The translations under genes were made by a program, and so were the position numbers. The notes beneath the pieces are model-generated. The model did no database searches. It was not told the DNA's origin and worked only from the letters and a program-made list of their open reading frames with translations. A stretch of 19,689 nt of DNA from assembly GCA_937952155.1 (NCBI GenBank), contig CALFYH010000410.1, positions 1 through 19,689 of the forward strand, read 5' to 3'. Positions 7,932 to 16,697 of the stretch are shown piece by piece. Positions within the stretch are counted from its first letter, which is position 1, and each line of letters opens with the position of its first letter. This DNA comes from an uncultured Saprospiraceae bacterium. Lineage in GTDB: Bacteria; Bacteroidota; Bacteroidia; Chitinophagales; Saprospiraceae.

Positions 7932-7968
7932 AAAAGTGATGAGAATATTTAAAATTCTCATCACTTTT
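7932..7968. repeat. Perfect 15-bp inverted repeat next to the ftsZ stop codon
   Basis: AAAAGTGATGAGAAT (7932-7946) and its exact complement (7954-7968) flank a 7-base loop, starting 5 bases past the ftsZ stop. On the ftsZ strand the stem ends in TTTT and is then followed by CCCC, a poor terminator tail. On the plus strand the tail is TTTTTATCTTT, which is better. It may stabilise or mark the 3' end of the ftsZ message, or stop rightward transcription from entering ftsZ. Confidence 0.75.
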
Positions 7969-7973
7969 TATCT

Positions 7974-9404
7974 TTAATCTACATTGTCATATAGAAATGA
8001 ATTGTTTGATACGAAAATGTTGTTTTCGTCATCCATATTTACCATATAAGTTGAATTTTGCTTGCCATTAGTTTTATTTGTCTCGTCTAACATCACATTT
8101 CTGCGAGCATAAGCGGGTACATTTTCCATATCTGCTATGATTTTTGGATTGTCCAATGGCTTACTATTTGTCTTGCGAAGGTATTCTCGTCTAGCGGCAT
8201 CTGCTTCACTTTTTTTCTTAAGTTCGTCAGAAAGATGCCCTCTTTTATTCACAAAAGGATCTTCAGATTTCACACCCAACATATTGATGGTTTTTTTGAC
8301 ATCATCGGTATCGAAATCGACCACATTTTCCGAGAAAGCGGTATCAAAATCAAAAACCGTGTAGTCTTCTTCGACTATTTCATTAACACGCTCACTTTCG
8401 AGTGATACCTTCACTTTCTCTGGCGCAACTTCTTTGCGTTTTGTACCACCTTCTCTAAATCCAGTAGCTATCAAGGTAATCATGATCTTCTCACCAAGGG
8501 ACTCATCTTTACAATTTCCCCAGATAAGATCTGTACCGTAACCTGCTTCTTCTTGTACGTGCTCGGTGATTTCACCGATTTCGTCCATGGTAACTTCTTT
8601 AGTACCTGAAGTGATATTTAGTAATATATGTTGAGCGCCTCTGATATCATTATCTTCCAACAGCGGTGATGCCAAAGCTAGATTGATTGCCTTACGCGCT
8701 CTGTCGTCACCGTCTGCCATGGCACTACCCATGATAGCGACGCCACTATTGCGCATGACAGTATTTACGTCTTCAAAGTCCACATTGATGTAACCTGGTA
8801 CTGTGATGATTTCAGCAATACCTTTGGCTGCTGTTGTAAGTATATCATCTGCTTGACCAAATGCCGCAGACAGTGCAAGATTTCCATGGATCATTTTCAT
8901 CTTGTCATTGCTGATCACGAGGATTGAATCCACATTTTTCTTCAATTGCTCAAGACCTTCATGCGCTTGTCTTTGTCTTCTCAGTCCTTCAAACTTAAAT
9001 GGCAAAGTCACAATTGCCACAGTAAGGATTTCCATTTCTTTAGCCACTTTGGCTATGATTGGAGCAGCTCCAGTACCTGTTCCCCCGCCCATTCCAGCTG
9101 TGATAAAAAGCATCTTTGTGCCATCACTCAACCATTTGCGAATGTCTTCTATTGACTCTATACAAGATTGTTTTCCTACTTCTGGCATACTACCAGCACC
9201 ACGACCTTCTGTAAGATTGGGACCTAATGCTATACGTACTGGCACAGGATTATTTTCCATAGCTTGAGCATCAGTATTGCAGATCGCAAAATCCACACCT
9301 GTAATACCTTGTCGGAACATGTGTCCTACGGCATTACCGCCGCCACCACCTACACCCACAACTTTGATGATGGATTTTTGATTTGTTGGTATATCAAATT
9401 TCAT
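7974..9404 (-). CDS. ftsZ: Cell division GTPase FtsZ
   Basis: Tubulin-like GTPase that polymerises at midcell into the Z ring. The nucleotide-binding domain shows VVGVGGGGGNAV (15-26), the tubulin signature GGGTGTG (106-112) and N165-D167 in SNDK. The T7 catalytic loop NVDFEDV (207-213) carries the two acidic residues (D209, D212) needed for hydrolysis. The conserved core ends near residue 316 (ITLIATGF). A charged, low-complexity linker of about 145 residues follows, and the protein ends in SFLYDNVD, the C-terminal peptide that typically binds FtsA and other anchors in Bacteroidetes. At 476 residues it is longer than E. coli FtsZ (383) because of the linker, as usual for the phylum. It is the last gene of the dcw cluster, 30 bases after ftsA. 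Confidence 0.99.
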   Translation of the reverse strand: MKFDIPTNQKSIIKVVGVGGGGGNAVGHMFRQGITGVDFAICNTDAQAMENNPVPVRIALGPNLTEGRGAGSMPEVGKQSCIESIEDIRKWLSDGTKMLFITAGMGGGTGTGAAPIIAKVAKEMEILTVAIVTLPFKFEGLRRQRQAHEGLEQLKKNVDSILVISNDKMKMIHGNLALSAAFGQADDILTTAAKGIAEIITVPGYINVDFEDVNTVMRNSGVAIMGSAMADGDDRARKAINLALASPLLEDNDIRGAQHILLNITSGTKEVTMDEIGEITEHVQEEAGYGTDLIWGNCKDESLGEKIMITLIATGFREGGTKRKEVAPEKVKVSLESERVNEIVEEDYTVFDFDTAFSENVVDFDTDDVKKTINMLGVKSEDPFVNKRGHLSDELKKKSEADAARREYLRKTNSKPLDNPKIIADMENVPAYARRNVMLDETNKTNGKQNSTYMVNMDDENNIFVSNNSFLYDNVD

Positions 9405-9434
9405 TTCTCTTAATTTCTGTTGTTAAATAATAGG

Positions 9435-10832
9435 TTAGAATTCGGAATCAGGTACAGTCTCAAAAAAGTCTTTCGTCAAAGTAAACAACTTGTTGAAAAT
9501 CCCCTTTTTCTTACCTTGCTCCACTACTTCTTCATCATCCTCTTCGTCTTGACGATTTTCAGCTGGCTTTGCATTACTATTCTCATTCAATGGTGGAAAA
9601 TATGCTTCTGTAAACCTTGGTTCTTCAGTGATCTTTTTAAACTCTTCAACATAACTAGTTTTATCACCATAATTATCAATGGTATGCTTGAGCAATCCTA
9701 CCGCTGTTGCAAAAATAGGGCTAGCTAACTGCGAAGAATATCCATGAGCTAAGTGTTCAATTGGTTGTCCAACTCTGGTTGGCAACCCTGTATGATATTC
9801 GGCAAGTAAGTCGATATGTTTTAGCAATGATCCACCACCTGTAAGTACCATACCTGCTATGAGCTTGTTGTCATATCCAGATCGGCGGATTTCCCACAAT
9901 ACATAATCAAATATTTCTTCTACCCTAGCCTGAATGATTCTTGCCAGATTTTTTTCGGAAATCTCCTTATGATCTCTACCTTTAAACCCAGGTATTGTAA
10001 TGATTCTATTATCTACGATTTCATCAGCCATCGCAGAGCCAAATTTCACCTTGAGTTTTTCGGCTTGCTCATTCATCACAGTACATCCTTCGCGGATATC
10101 CTTTGTGATTACATTGCCTCCAAACGGGATCACACAAGTGTGACGAATAATTCCATCTTTGAATATCGTAATATCTGTTGTACCACCACCTATATCTACC
10201 AAGGCAATACCAGCTTCTTTTTCCTCACTGCTCAAGACAGATGCAGCTGATGCAATTGGCTCAAGCGTAACATCAGCTACTTCGAGCCCTGCTTTTTCTA
10301 CACATCGCAAGATGTTTCTGCTCGCTGATATTTGTCCTGTGATGATATGGAAATTCGCTTCCAATCTCACGCCAGACATACCGATCGGATCGAAAATGTC
10401 CTGCTCATCGTCCACAGTATATTCTTGTGGCACAACATGCAAAATCTTATCACCAGGTGGCAAAACTAACTTGTACATGTCTTTAATCAGTTTGTCAATA
10501 TCATCCTGATTTATCTCAGTATTGGAGTCATGTCTAACCAATAATCCATGATGATGAAGGCTCTTGATATGCTGGCCAGCGATTCCCACATGGACAACTC
10601 TGAATTTGCAATGCGCATTTCGCTCAGCAATATCCACTGCTTCTCTGATGGCTTTTACCGTTTTGTCGATATTAGACACCACACCTCTGGATACACCTTC
10701 TGATCTGACAACACCCATACCAACAATCTCCAGTTTACCATACTCGTTGAGCTGGCCTGCAATTGCACATACCTTGGTGGTCCCAATGTCCAGCGCAACT
10801 GCTGTGTTTTTTATTTTTAACTGATCGTTCAT
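9435..10832 (-). CDS. ftsA: Cell division protein FtsA
   Basis: Actin-fold ATPase that tethers FtsZ filaments to the inner membrane and helps recruit later division proteins. The actin-type motifs are present: phosphate 1 LDIGTTK (14-20), phosphate 2 LVDIGGGTTD (211-220) and the adenosine motif MVLTGGGSLL. Between them lies the 1C/SHS2 subdomain (about 85-165) specific to FtsA. Residues 405-440 are an acidic, disordered linker. The C-terminal end (441-465) with KKKGIFNKLFTLTKDFFE is an amphipathic helix of the membrane-targeting type. 465 residues compares with 420 in E. coli; the longer tail is common in this phylum. It lies 27 bases after ftsQ and 30 before ftsZ. Confidence 0.98.
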   Translation of the reverse strand: MNDQLKIKNTAVALDIGTTKVCAIAGQLNEYGKLEIVGMGVVRSEGVSRGVVSNIDKTVKAIREAVDIAERNAHCKFRVVHVGIAGQHIKSLHHHGLLVRHDSNTEINQDDIDKLIKDMYKLVLPPGDKILHVVPQEYTVDDEQDIFDPIGMSGVRLEANFHIITGQISASRNILRCVEKAGLEVADVTLEPIASAASVLSSEEKEAGIALVDIGGGTTDITIFKDGIIRHTCVIPFGGNVITKDIREGCTVMNEQAEKLKVKFGSAMADEIVDNRIITIPGFKGRDHKEISEKNLARIIQARVEEIFDYVLWEIRRSGYDNKLIAGMVLTGGGSLLKHIDLLAEYHTGLPTRVGQPIEHLAHGYSSQLASPIFATAVGLLKHTIDNYGDKTSYVEEFKKITEEPRFTEAYFPPLNENSNAKPAENRQDEEDDEEVVEQGKKKGIFNKLFTLTKDFFETVPDSEF

Positions 10833-10859
10833 AGTACAAATTATTTAATTTTGAATACT

Positions 10860-11732
10860 TTACTTATTATCTTTTTTTATTAATTGAGCGGTTAATGTAT
10901 CTCTAAGAATCGGCTTTATTTTGGCAGCATGTTCAGGATTAGCTAACATGCCTCTCACCTGTTGAGAATATTTAAGGTTTAGTGATTTGTACCTGCTCCA
11001 GCCTAACTTGGGCATACCATCTCTATAAAATATTTTTAAGTTGTCAAATTTTGCTTCGATATCACTTGCATCACCAAATATCAACTTTTCTCTTCCCAAC
11101 TTAGGTATTAATACAATGTCACCAATACTGTCATGCTCCACATGAGCTTGCTCTATCAAAGCTGTAAGAAATGGATCCTTTGCTACATATTTCATGATAT
11201 CAAAAACCTGTTTCAACTTTGATGGTCGGTCAGATTTTGAATTTGCCAAACTAAATGTATCCCTAATACCAGTAACCAAAGGCACTCTCACAGCACTACC
11301 TCTTGTCACAGGCACTTGTTTGCCATTGTCATCCAAGTAATATTCGCCACCGGCTTCTTCTATAACCCGCATGATCGGCTTTTTCTGAATTATATGGGCA
11401 TGAAGCCTATTTTTCGAATCAAAGTACAAATCTGCTCTTTGTATCCTTTTATCTTTATTGAGCTTTGCTTCTAATTTTCGCAAATTCAATGTTTTGATAT
11501 TGGCTTTTGTAATGGTCTTTCCTGCGGCAAGTTGCAAAATTTGTTTGATTTCCTTTTCAGAAATGAGCTGTTCGCCATCATTAATCTTTTCAATTTCAAC
11601 TACTAAAGTCTTTACTTCAGCATTGGATTTTCGCACGATAGAAAAGAAAAGCAGGGCCGATATCCCGGCAATCAGTGTCAGCCAAATCATGGCGTCTCTG
11701 ACCCTTTTCATATTTAATTTTCTATCGCTCAT
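10860..11732 (-). CDS. ftsQ: Cell division protein FtsQ
   Basis: Bitopic membrane protein of the divisome that, in studied bacteria, links the cytoplasmic ring to the septal synthase through FtsB and FtsL. A short basic cytoplasmic tail is followed by one membrane helix (residues 14-33, AMIWLTLIAGISALLFFSIV). A POTRA-like domain (about 41-120) includes LISEKEIKQIL and the RIQRADLYFDSKNRLHAHI stretch typical of FtsQ/DivIB. The periplasmic domain has YYLDDNGKQVPVT (131-143) and VPLVTG (150-155), family landmarks near the start of the beta domain. 290 residues is close to E. coli FtsQ (276). Sequence conservation is low in this family, so the position between murC and ftsA is important support. 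No ddl gene lies between murC and ftsQ. Confidence 0.93.
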   Translation of the reverse strand: MSDRKLNMKRVRDAMIWLTLIAGISALLFFSIVRKSNAEVKTLVVEIEKINDGEQLISEKEIKQILQLAAGKTITKANIKTLNLRKLEAKLNKDKRIQRADLYFDSKNRLHAHIIQKKPIMRVIEEAGGEYYLDDNGKQVPVTRGSAVRVPLVTGIRDTFSLANSKSDRPSKLKQVFDIMKYVAKDPFLTALIEQAHVEHDSIGDIVLIPKLGREKLIFGDASDIEAKFDNLKIFYRDGMPKLGWSRYKSLNLKYSQQVRGMLANPEHAAKIKPILRDTLTAQLIKKDNK

Positions 11733-11738
11733 TTTATT

Positions 11739-13109
11739 TTATTTATAAAGCTCTTTGATCTTTGGAACAAAAGTGTCAATATCACCTGCACCCAAGGTCA
11801 TCAATATTTCTGGCTTATATTCCTTTAATGTATCCATCAATGTTTCCTTGGTGACCATTTTTTTGTTTGGGTTTTTCATTCTGTTGAAAATGCTTTCAGA
11901 TGTTACACCTTCGATTGGCAGCTCTCGTGCAGGATAGATATCCATCAATATGATCTCATCCAATTTGTCCAACTCTGCAGCGAATCCATCTACAAAATCT
12001 CTAGTTCGCGAATAAAGATGCGGCTGAAAAATTCCTGTCAGTTTCCTTTCCGGAAAAAGTGTTCTGGCTGCATCAATTGCCACTTTTAGTTCACTAGGAT
12101 GATGTGCATAATCGTCTATAAAAACCAAATCTTCTCTGTCAATGATTCTTTCGAATCTACGCTGAATTCCTTTGAAACCAGCTAATGCTTTTTTTATATC
12201 ATCAGGTGTCACTTTGTTCAACAACCCGACTGTTATAGCGACACACGCATTCTCAAGATTATGTCTACCAGGCATACTCATCACAATATCTCTAATCTCC
12301 TGCCCTACTCCTTGATAATCAAAAACATACTTTCCTTGCTCTATTCTGATATTGTGCATTTTTAGTTGAACCTTATCAGTTCCGTATTCTAAGACTGATA
12401 TTCCTCTTTTTGTAAGATCCATCAATTCCTTGATCGTAAACTGGTCCAACAAGCCTTCTTTTATTATCAGAAAACCGTTGTCTCTGATTTTGGCAGCATA
12501 AGCTTTAAATCCTTCGATCATCACTTTACTATCTCCATAGATATCTAGATGATCTGCATCCATCGATGAGATAGAAGCGATAAATGGATTCAATCTTAAA
12601 AACGAACGATCATATTCATCAGCTTCTAGCACAACTACTTCACTTTTACCAATGAGGAAATTGCTATTGTAATCTACCGTGATACCACCCAAAAATGCCG
12701 ATACATCGATACCTCCCACTTTCAAAACATGGGTTGTCATAGCACTTGTGGTTGTTTTGCCATGGGTTCCAGCTATTCCTACCGAAATCTTATCATTGCT
12801 AATCAAACCAAGTGCTTCAGATCGCTTCATCATCGGTATTCCAACATTCAATAGATGGTTATATCCTTTGTGATCCTTAGGAATCGCAGGCGTATAAATT
12901 ATCAAATCTATATCTGATGGAATCAGTGCTATTTCATCCTGATAATGAATATGCATACCTTCATCTCTCAACCGTTGGGTCAGAACTGTTTCTGTTTTAT
13001 CGTAGCCTGATACCTTTTTGCCTTGAGCAATAAAATATCTTGCTATGGCACTCATACCGATGCCACCAATTCCGATAAAATACACATGACTGACCTCATT
13101 CAACTTCAT
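11739..13109 (-). CDS. murC: UDP-N-acetylmuramate--L-alanine ligase MurC
   Basis: ATP-dependent cytoplasmic ligase adding L-alanine to UDP-MurNAc, the first peptide step. Domain 1 has the glycine-rich UDP-binding turn GIGGIGMS (13-20). The central ATPase domain has the P-loop GTHGKTTT (114-121), LEADEYDRSF (161-170) with the catalytic glutamate, and MDADHLDIY (183-191). The histidine in the P-loop and DYAHHPSE (333-340) separate MurC from MurD and MurE. Domain 3 carries QPHLYSRT (362-369), also typical. 456 residues is slightly shorter than E. coli MurC (491). Its ATG overlaps the murG stop by 4 bases (ATGA at 13109-13106), implying translational coupling; ftsQ starts 6 bases after its stop. 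Confidence 0.98.
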   Translation of the reverse strand: MKLNEVSHVYFIGIGGIGMSAIARYFIAQGKKVSGYDKTETVLTQRLRDEGMHIHYQDEIALIPSDIDLIIYTPAIPKDHKGYNHLLNVGIPMMKRSEALGLISNDKISVGIAGTHGKTTTSAMTTHVLKVGGIDVSAFLGGITVDYNSNFLIGKSEVVVLEADEYDRSFLRLNPFIASISSMDADHLDIYGDSKVMIEGFKAYAAKIRDNGFLIIKEGLLDQFTIKELMDLTKRGISVLEYGTDKVQLKMHNIRIEQGKYVFDYQGVGQEIRDIVMSMPGRHNLENACVAITVGLLNKVTPDDIKKALAGFKGIQRRFERIIDREDLVFIDDYAHHPSELKVAIDAARTLFPERKLTGIFQPHLYSRTRDFVDGFAAELDKLDEIILMDIYPARELPIEGVTSESIFNRMKNPNKKMVTKETLMDTLKEYKPEILMTLGAGDIDTFVPKIKELYK

Positions 13110-14212
13110 GCTCCTTTATTTGCACATATCTTCAAAATTTCAGCTGCAATCTGTTTTGCGGCCTCAGGTTTGGCAAAATACTTTATGTTACTCTCCAAAC
13201 CATTTTTCTTTACATCATCATTCAACAGCGACTGGACCGCAGACATCAATTCCTCTTTTGCATTCACATCTTTCACCAAAACCGCAGCACCTTTATTTAC
13301 AAGAGACATGGCATTGACAGTCTGATGATCTTCGGCTACATTTGGAGATGGAATAAGGATCGACGCTTTACCGAGTATTGCCAACTCCGAAATAGTCAAT
13401 GCACCAGCTCTACAGACAACGATATCTGCTGCACTGTAAGCAATATCCATATCTTCAATGAATGATAAAATTTTGATGTTGTCTTTTCCTGAAAGTGGAC
13501 CATTGACATATTCGTAATAATATATTTTGCCCACTTGCCAGATAATGTTTACATCACGCATTTCAAGCAAGGCTTCGGCGTTGGCAAGAACGGCTTCATT
13601 GATCGTTCTTGCCCCGAGACTTCCACCAAAAATTAAAACAGTTTTCTTATTTTGGTCTAACCCTAGTGTATTTCTTGCTTGCGGTGCATTTATCTTTTTG
13701 TCCAATATGTCTTTACGTACTGGATTTCCTGTAAAAATTATTTTATCTTTCGGAAAGAATCGTTCCAAGCCATCATAAGCTACACAAACGGCACTTGCCT
13801 TAGATGCCAATATCCTATTGGTCACTCCTGCAAAGGAATTCTGTTCCTGCAATACTGTAGGTATTCCTAAAGAATTGGAAATTTTCAAAACAGGACCACT
13901 AGCATATCCACCTACACCTACGACAACATCTGGTTTGAACTTACGAACAACCATGAAAGCTCTGAACATACTAGCTGCAAGCTTAAATGGAAAGCTCAGA
14001 TTCCTCATGCTAAGCTTGCGCTGAAAACCCGAAATATTCAATCCTATTATTTTATATCCCGCTTTCGGGACTTTTTCCATTTCTATTTTGCCATTAGCAC
14101 CTACGAAAAGAATCTCTGTTTCGGGTGCTGCAACTTTTACTGCATCCGCAATCGCAATGGCCGGAAATACATGGCCACCTGTGCCGCCTCCGCTAATGAT
14201 CACTCGTGCCAT
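13106..14212 (-). CDS. murG: Lipid II synthase MurG (UDP-GlcNAc transferase)
   Basis: GT28 glycosyltransferase at the inner face of the membrane that adds GlcNAc to lipid I to give lipid II. It has GGGTGGHVFPA (8-18), the lipid-substrate loop; GVGGYASGP (99-107), the second glycine-rich loop; and QEQNSFAGVTNR (122-133). The C-terminal UDP-GlcNAc domain has FGGSLGA (195-201), CRAGALTISE (267-276) and IPSPNVAEDHQ (287-297). 368 residues compares with 355 in E. coli. The hydrophobic and basic patch around 70-90 fits membrane docking. The gene overlaps ftsW by 20 bases at its start and murC by 4 at its end, so it is embedded in a coupled ftsW-murG-murC run. Confidence 0.98.
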   Translation of the reverse strand: MARVIISGGGTGGHVFPAIAIADAVKVAAPETEILFVGANGKIEMEKVPKAGYKIIGLNISGFQRKLSMRNLSFPFKLAASMFRAFMVVRKFKPDVVVGVGGYASGPVLKISNSLGIPTVLQEQNSFAGVTNRILASKASAVCVAYDGLERFFPKDKIIFTGNPVRKDILDKKINAPQARNTLGLDQNKKTVLIFGGSLGARTINEAVLANAEALLEMRDVNIIWQVGKIYYYEYVNGPLSGKDNIKILSFIEDMDIAYSAADIVVCRAGALTISELAILGKASILIPSPNVAEDHQTVNAMSLVNKGAAVLVKDVNAKEELMSAVQSLLNDDVKKNGLESNIKYFAKPEAAKQIAAEILKICANKGA

Positions 14213-15374
14213 CCAATTCCACTTTTTCTAATTGTTTCTTCTCCTCATACGCTTGCTCTACATACCGGCTCACACTTAGGATGATCCCAAAAGATAAACA
14301 AGTGAACAAAAACGAAGTACCACCCATACTGATCATTGGCAATGTAAGTCCCGTTGCAGGAACCAACTGTACTGATACAGCAATATTGGCGAAAGCCGTA
14401 ATCACAATATTCAACATCAAACCCATAGCAAGCATTGCACCAAAAGTCTTAGGGCATCTCGTCACCAAACTTATAGTTCTGAAGAGTAACCATAAGTAAA
14501 GAAACAATATAACTGCACCACCTATAAGTCCATATTCTTCGCAAATGATAGCATAGATAAAATCTGCGTAAGCAAAGGGCAAAAAGTGTCTCTGATTGCT
14601 ATTTCCTGGACCTACACCCAAAAATCCACCATTTGCAATAGCTACTTTAGATTGCTCTATTTGATATCCACCATCAGAATACAAAAAATCGTTTATCCTG
14701 CTTATCCACGTATCTACCCTGAAATGTTCCGGAAAATATTGTCCAATTAAGAATATGCCAGCGAAAACTCCAATACCCAAAATCGTCAGCAACATGACAT
14801 ATTTCATTGAGATACGTCCGACAAACATCATAATAAAAGCTGTCACAAAAAGTAGTGCTGCTGTAGATAAATTGGATGGAGCAATCAAGGCACAAAATAA
14901 TATTACTGGTGCTATAATCGGTAAAAATGCATCCTTAAAACTCTTAATATAATCTTGCCTGATGGCCAGTGACCTTGCGACAAACATAATCAATGCAATC
15001 TTTGCAAAATCTGATGTCTGAAATGACAACTCTAAAATTGGTATCTTTATCCAACGAGAAGCATCATTTATCTTTTCTCCAAATAGCGCTGTGTAAACCA
15101 ATAATGGAACAGCAATTACCATCATGATCGGGGCCAATTTGGCATATACCATATAATGCAACTTATATGCAGTGTACATGAGCATCAACCCAGAACCAAT
15201 AAAAACCAACTGTCTGACCAAGTAATATTCAGTGCCATGAGTCGCATTAAACTTATACGCCTCACTACCAGATGTACTATATACAATCAATAGAGAAAAT
15301 AACGACAATAAAGCCACTATCAGCCACACTGACCGATCTCCTTTTAAACTTTGATATGTACTCTGTATATTCAA
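14193..15374 (-). CDS. ftsW: Septal peptidoglycan glycosyltransferase FtsW
   Basis: Polytopic SEDS protein that polymerises lipid II at the division site with a class B penicillin-binding protein. About ten membrane segments are visible. Family landmarks are SRWIKIPILELSFQTSDFAK (106-125), GVGPGNSNQRHFLPFAYADF with conserved Asp 271, CEEYGLIGG (278-286), and TGLTLPMISMGGTS (341-354). D271 aligns with the catalytic aspartate of SEDS polymerases. The commonly seen LPEA/LPHPYSD region reads LPFAYAD. FtsW is preferred over RodA because of its place between murD and murG. The start must be TTG at 15374: an in-frame TAA lies four codons upstream and the next Met (64) is after two membrane segments. 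393 residues is normal. Confidence 0.95.
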   Translation of the reverse strand: MNIQSTYQSLKGDRSVWLIVALLSLFSLLIVYSTSGSEAYKFNATHGTEYYLVRQLVFIGSGLMLMYTAYKLHYMVYAKLAPIMMVIAVPLLVYTALFGEKINDASRWIKIPILELSFQTSDFAKIALIMFVARSLAIRQDYIKSFKDAFLPIIAPVILFCALIAPSNLSTAALLFVTAFIMMFVGRISMKYVMLLTILGIGVFAGIFLIGQYFPEHFRVDTWISRINDFLYSDGGYQIEQSKVAIANGGFLGVGPGNSNQRHFLPFAYADFIYAIICEEYGLIGGAVILFLYLWLLFRTISLVTRCPKTFGAMLAMGLMLNIVITAFANIAVSVQLVPATGLTLPMISMGGTSFLFTCLSFGIILSVSRYVEQAYEEKKQLEKVELDGTSDH

Positions 15375-15393
15375 ATCTTTATTTTAAAAAATA

Positions 15394-16695
15394 TTAAACC
15401 TTCAATCCTTCAACACACGCTTTGAATTGATCACCTCTATCCATATAATTTTTAAAGAGATCAAAACTCGCACATGCTGGTGACAGCAGGACTACATCGC
15501 CGGACTCACCCAACTTCAATCCTGTCTCCACCGCCTCTGATACCTTAGTCGTCTCGTAAATAATCGGAATATGGGATTCAAAACTATTCTTCAATTTTTC
15601 GTTGTCCATTCCGAGACAAATCAAGGCTTTCACTCTATTTTTTACTAAAGGAAATAAAACACTATAATCATTGCCCTTGTCTGTACCACCTGCTATCCAA
15701 ATCACTGGTTTCGTCATTGCATCCAGTGCATAATAGACAGAATCCACATTGGTAGCTTTGCTGTCATTGATAAACTCGATACCATTAATTTCACCACAAC
15801 TTTCTAATCTATGAGGCAAATTGACAAATGATTTGAGTCCAGCAGCTATACCACGTTCTTCTATATTCAAGATTCGACAAGCTGCCACAACACATGCTGC
15901 ATTGAATAAATTGTGTCTTCCTTTGATACTCAATTCAAAATTTGCACTAGTATCCTTTGATACAATGCCTTGCAAGTATGCGTCTTCCGTGATCGTTACT
16001 ACCTTTTGCTCACCAGCAAATTCCTGCATTTTATTTGTAATCTCAGGATCGTCTCCATTGATGATAAAATAATCCGCACTCGTCTGATTCATGGCAACTC
16101 GGAATTTAGCATTCACATAATTTGCCATTTTGTACTCATACCTGTCCAAATGATCTGGTGTGATATTGAGTAATATGGCAATATGTGGCTTGAAAGTCTC
16201 GATGTCATCCAACTGAAAGCTAGAAATCTCAAGTACCATCACTTCTGGTGCATCTTCGGCGATAATGCGGGCAAAACTTCGCCCATAATTGCCTCCTAAT
16301 GCAACGTTTAATCCTGCGGTTTTGAGTACGTGGTATAAAAGTCCCGATGTTGTAGTCTTCCCATTTGAGCCTGTGACAGCGATGGTCAGTCCGGAAAAAA
16401 ATGAGTGACCAAACTCAATTTCGGAAATCACTTTCCGTCCTTTTTCTTTTAGCATGCGAAGGACAGGCGCATGATCCGGAACACCGGGACTTTTAACAAC
16501 CACATCAGTTACCAAAACCTTTTCAAAATCATGTCCTCCTTCTTCAAAGAGAACGTTACTATCAGTTAACTCTTTTTTATAATGTTCTGCGATAAATCCA
16601 AAATCACTTACAAAAACATCTAAGCCCATCTTTTTGGCCAATAAAGCCGCTCCAACACCGCTTTCTCCTGCACCTATGATCGTTACACTTTTCAT
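15394..16695 (-). CDS. murD: UDP-N-acetylmuramoyl-L-alanine--D-glutamate ligase MurD
   Basis: ATP-dependent cytoplasmic ligase adding D-glutamate to UDP-MurNAc-L-Ala. Domain 1 begins with VTIIGAGESGVGAA (4-17), the MurD form of the UDP-binding turn, and has VVKSPGVP (66-73). The ATPase domain has the P-loop GSNGKTTT (109-116), LEISSFQLD (155-163) with the MurD-specific SSFQL, and NITPDHLDRY (177-186). K197 in YVNAKFRV is placed as the lysine that is carbamylated in the family. The C-terminal domain has NDSKATN and LLSPACASFDLFKNYMDRG, diagnostic for MurD. 433 residues is normal (E. coli 438). It begins 2 bases after the mraY stop and ends 19 bases before ftsW. Confidence 0.98.
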   Translation of the reverse strand: MKSVTIIGAGESGVGAALLAKKMGLDVFVSDFGFIAEHYKKELTDSNVLFEEGGHDFEKVLVTDVVVKSPGVPDHAPVLRMLKEKGRKVISEIEFGHSFFSGLTIAVTGSNGKTTTSGLLYHVLKTAGLNVALGGNYGRSFARIIAEDAPEVMVLEISSFQLDDIETFKPHIAILLNITPDHLDRYEYKMANYVNAKFRVAMNQTSADYFIINGDDPEITNKMQEFAGEQKVVTITEDAYLQGIVSKDTSANFELSIKGRHNLFNAACVVAACRILNIEERGIAAGLKSFVNLPHRLESCGEINGIEFINDSKATNVDSVYYALDAMTKPVIWIAGGTDKGNDYSVLFPLVKNRVKALICLGMDNEKLKNSFESHIPIIYETTKVSEAVETGLKLGESGDVVLLSPACASFDLFKNYMDRGDQFKACVEGLKV

Positions 16696-16697
16696 AA

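Larger units (their letters stand above)
7559..7973. other. Non-coding region between ftsZ and the Uma2-family gene
   Basis: 415 bases without a credible gene. From the Uma2 side it holds the promoter (7578-7609), about 65 featureless AT-rich bases, the terminator (7675-7707), a 224-base stretch, and the hairpin next to ftsZ (7932-7968). Within the 224-base stretch, minus-strand RNA could form CAACA-GCAA-TGTTG (7784-7771), a five-pair stem with a GNRA tetraloop, and ATCCC/GGGAT (7807-7789). There is also a GC-rich patch with TCGGT repeated around TGG (7872-7884). It is either a long ftsZ 3' untranslated region or the site of a small RNA. Confidence 0.6.

Noticed and set aside
7559..7973. tRNA, tmRNA or signal recognition particle RNA after ftsZ
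   Set aside because: No T-arm, CCA end or conserved SRP loop motif could be found; only local hairpins are seen.
8902..9267. Plus-strand open frame of 121 codons opposite ftsZ (others opposite ftsA, ftsQ, murC, murG and the Uma2 gene)
   Set aside because: Shadow of conserved coding sequence on the other strand; the translation has no recognisable motif or start context, and the minus-strand frame holds the FtsZ signature residues.
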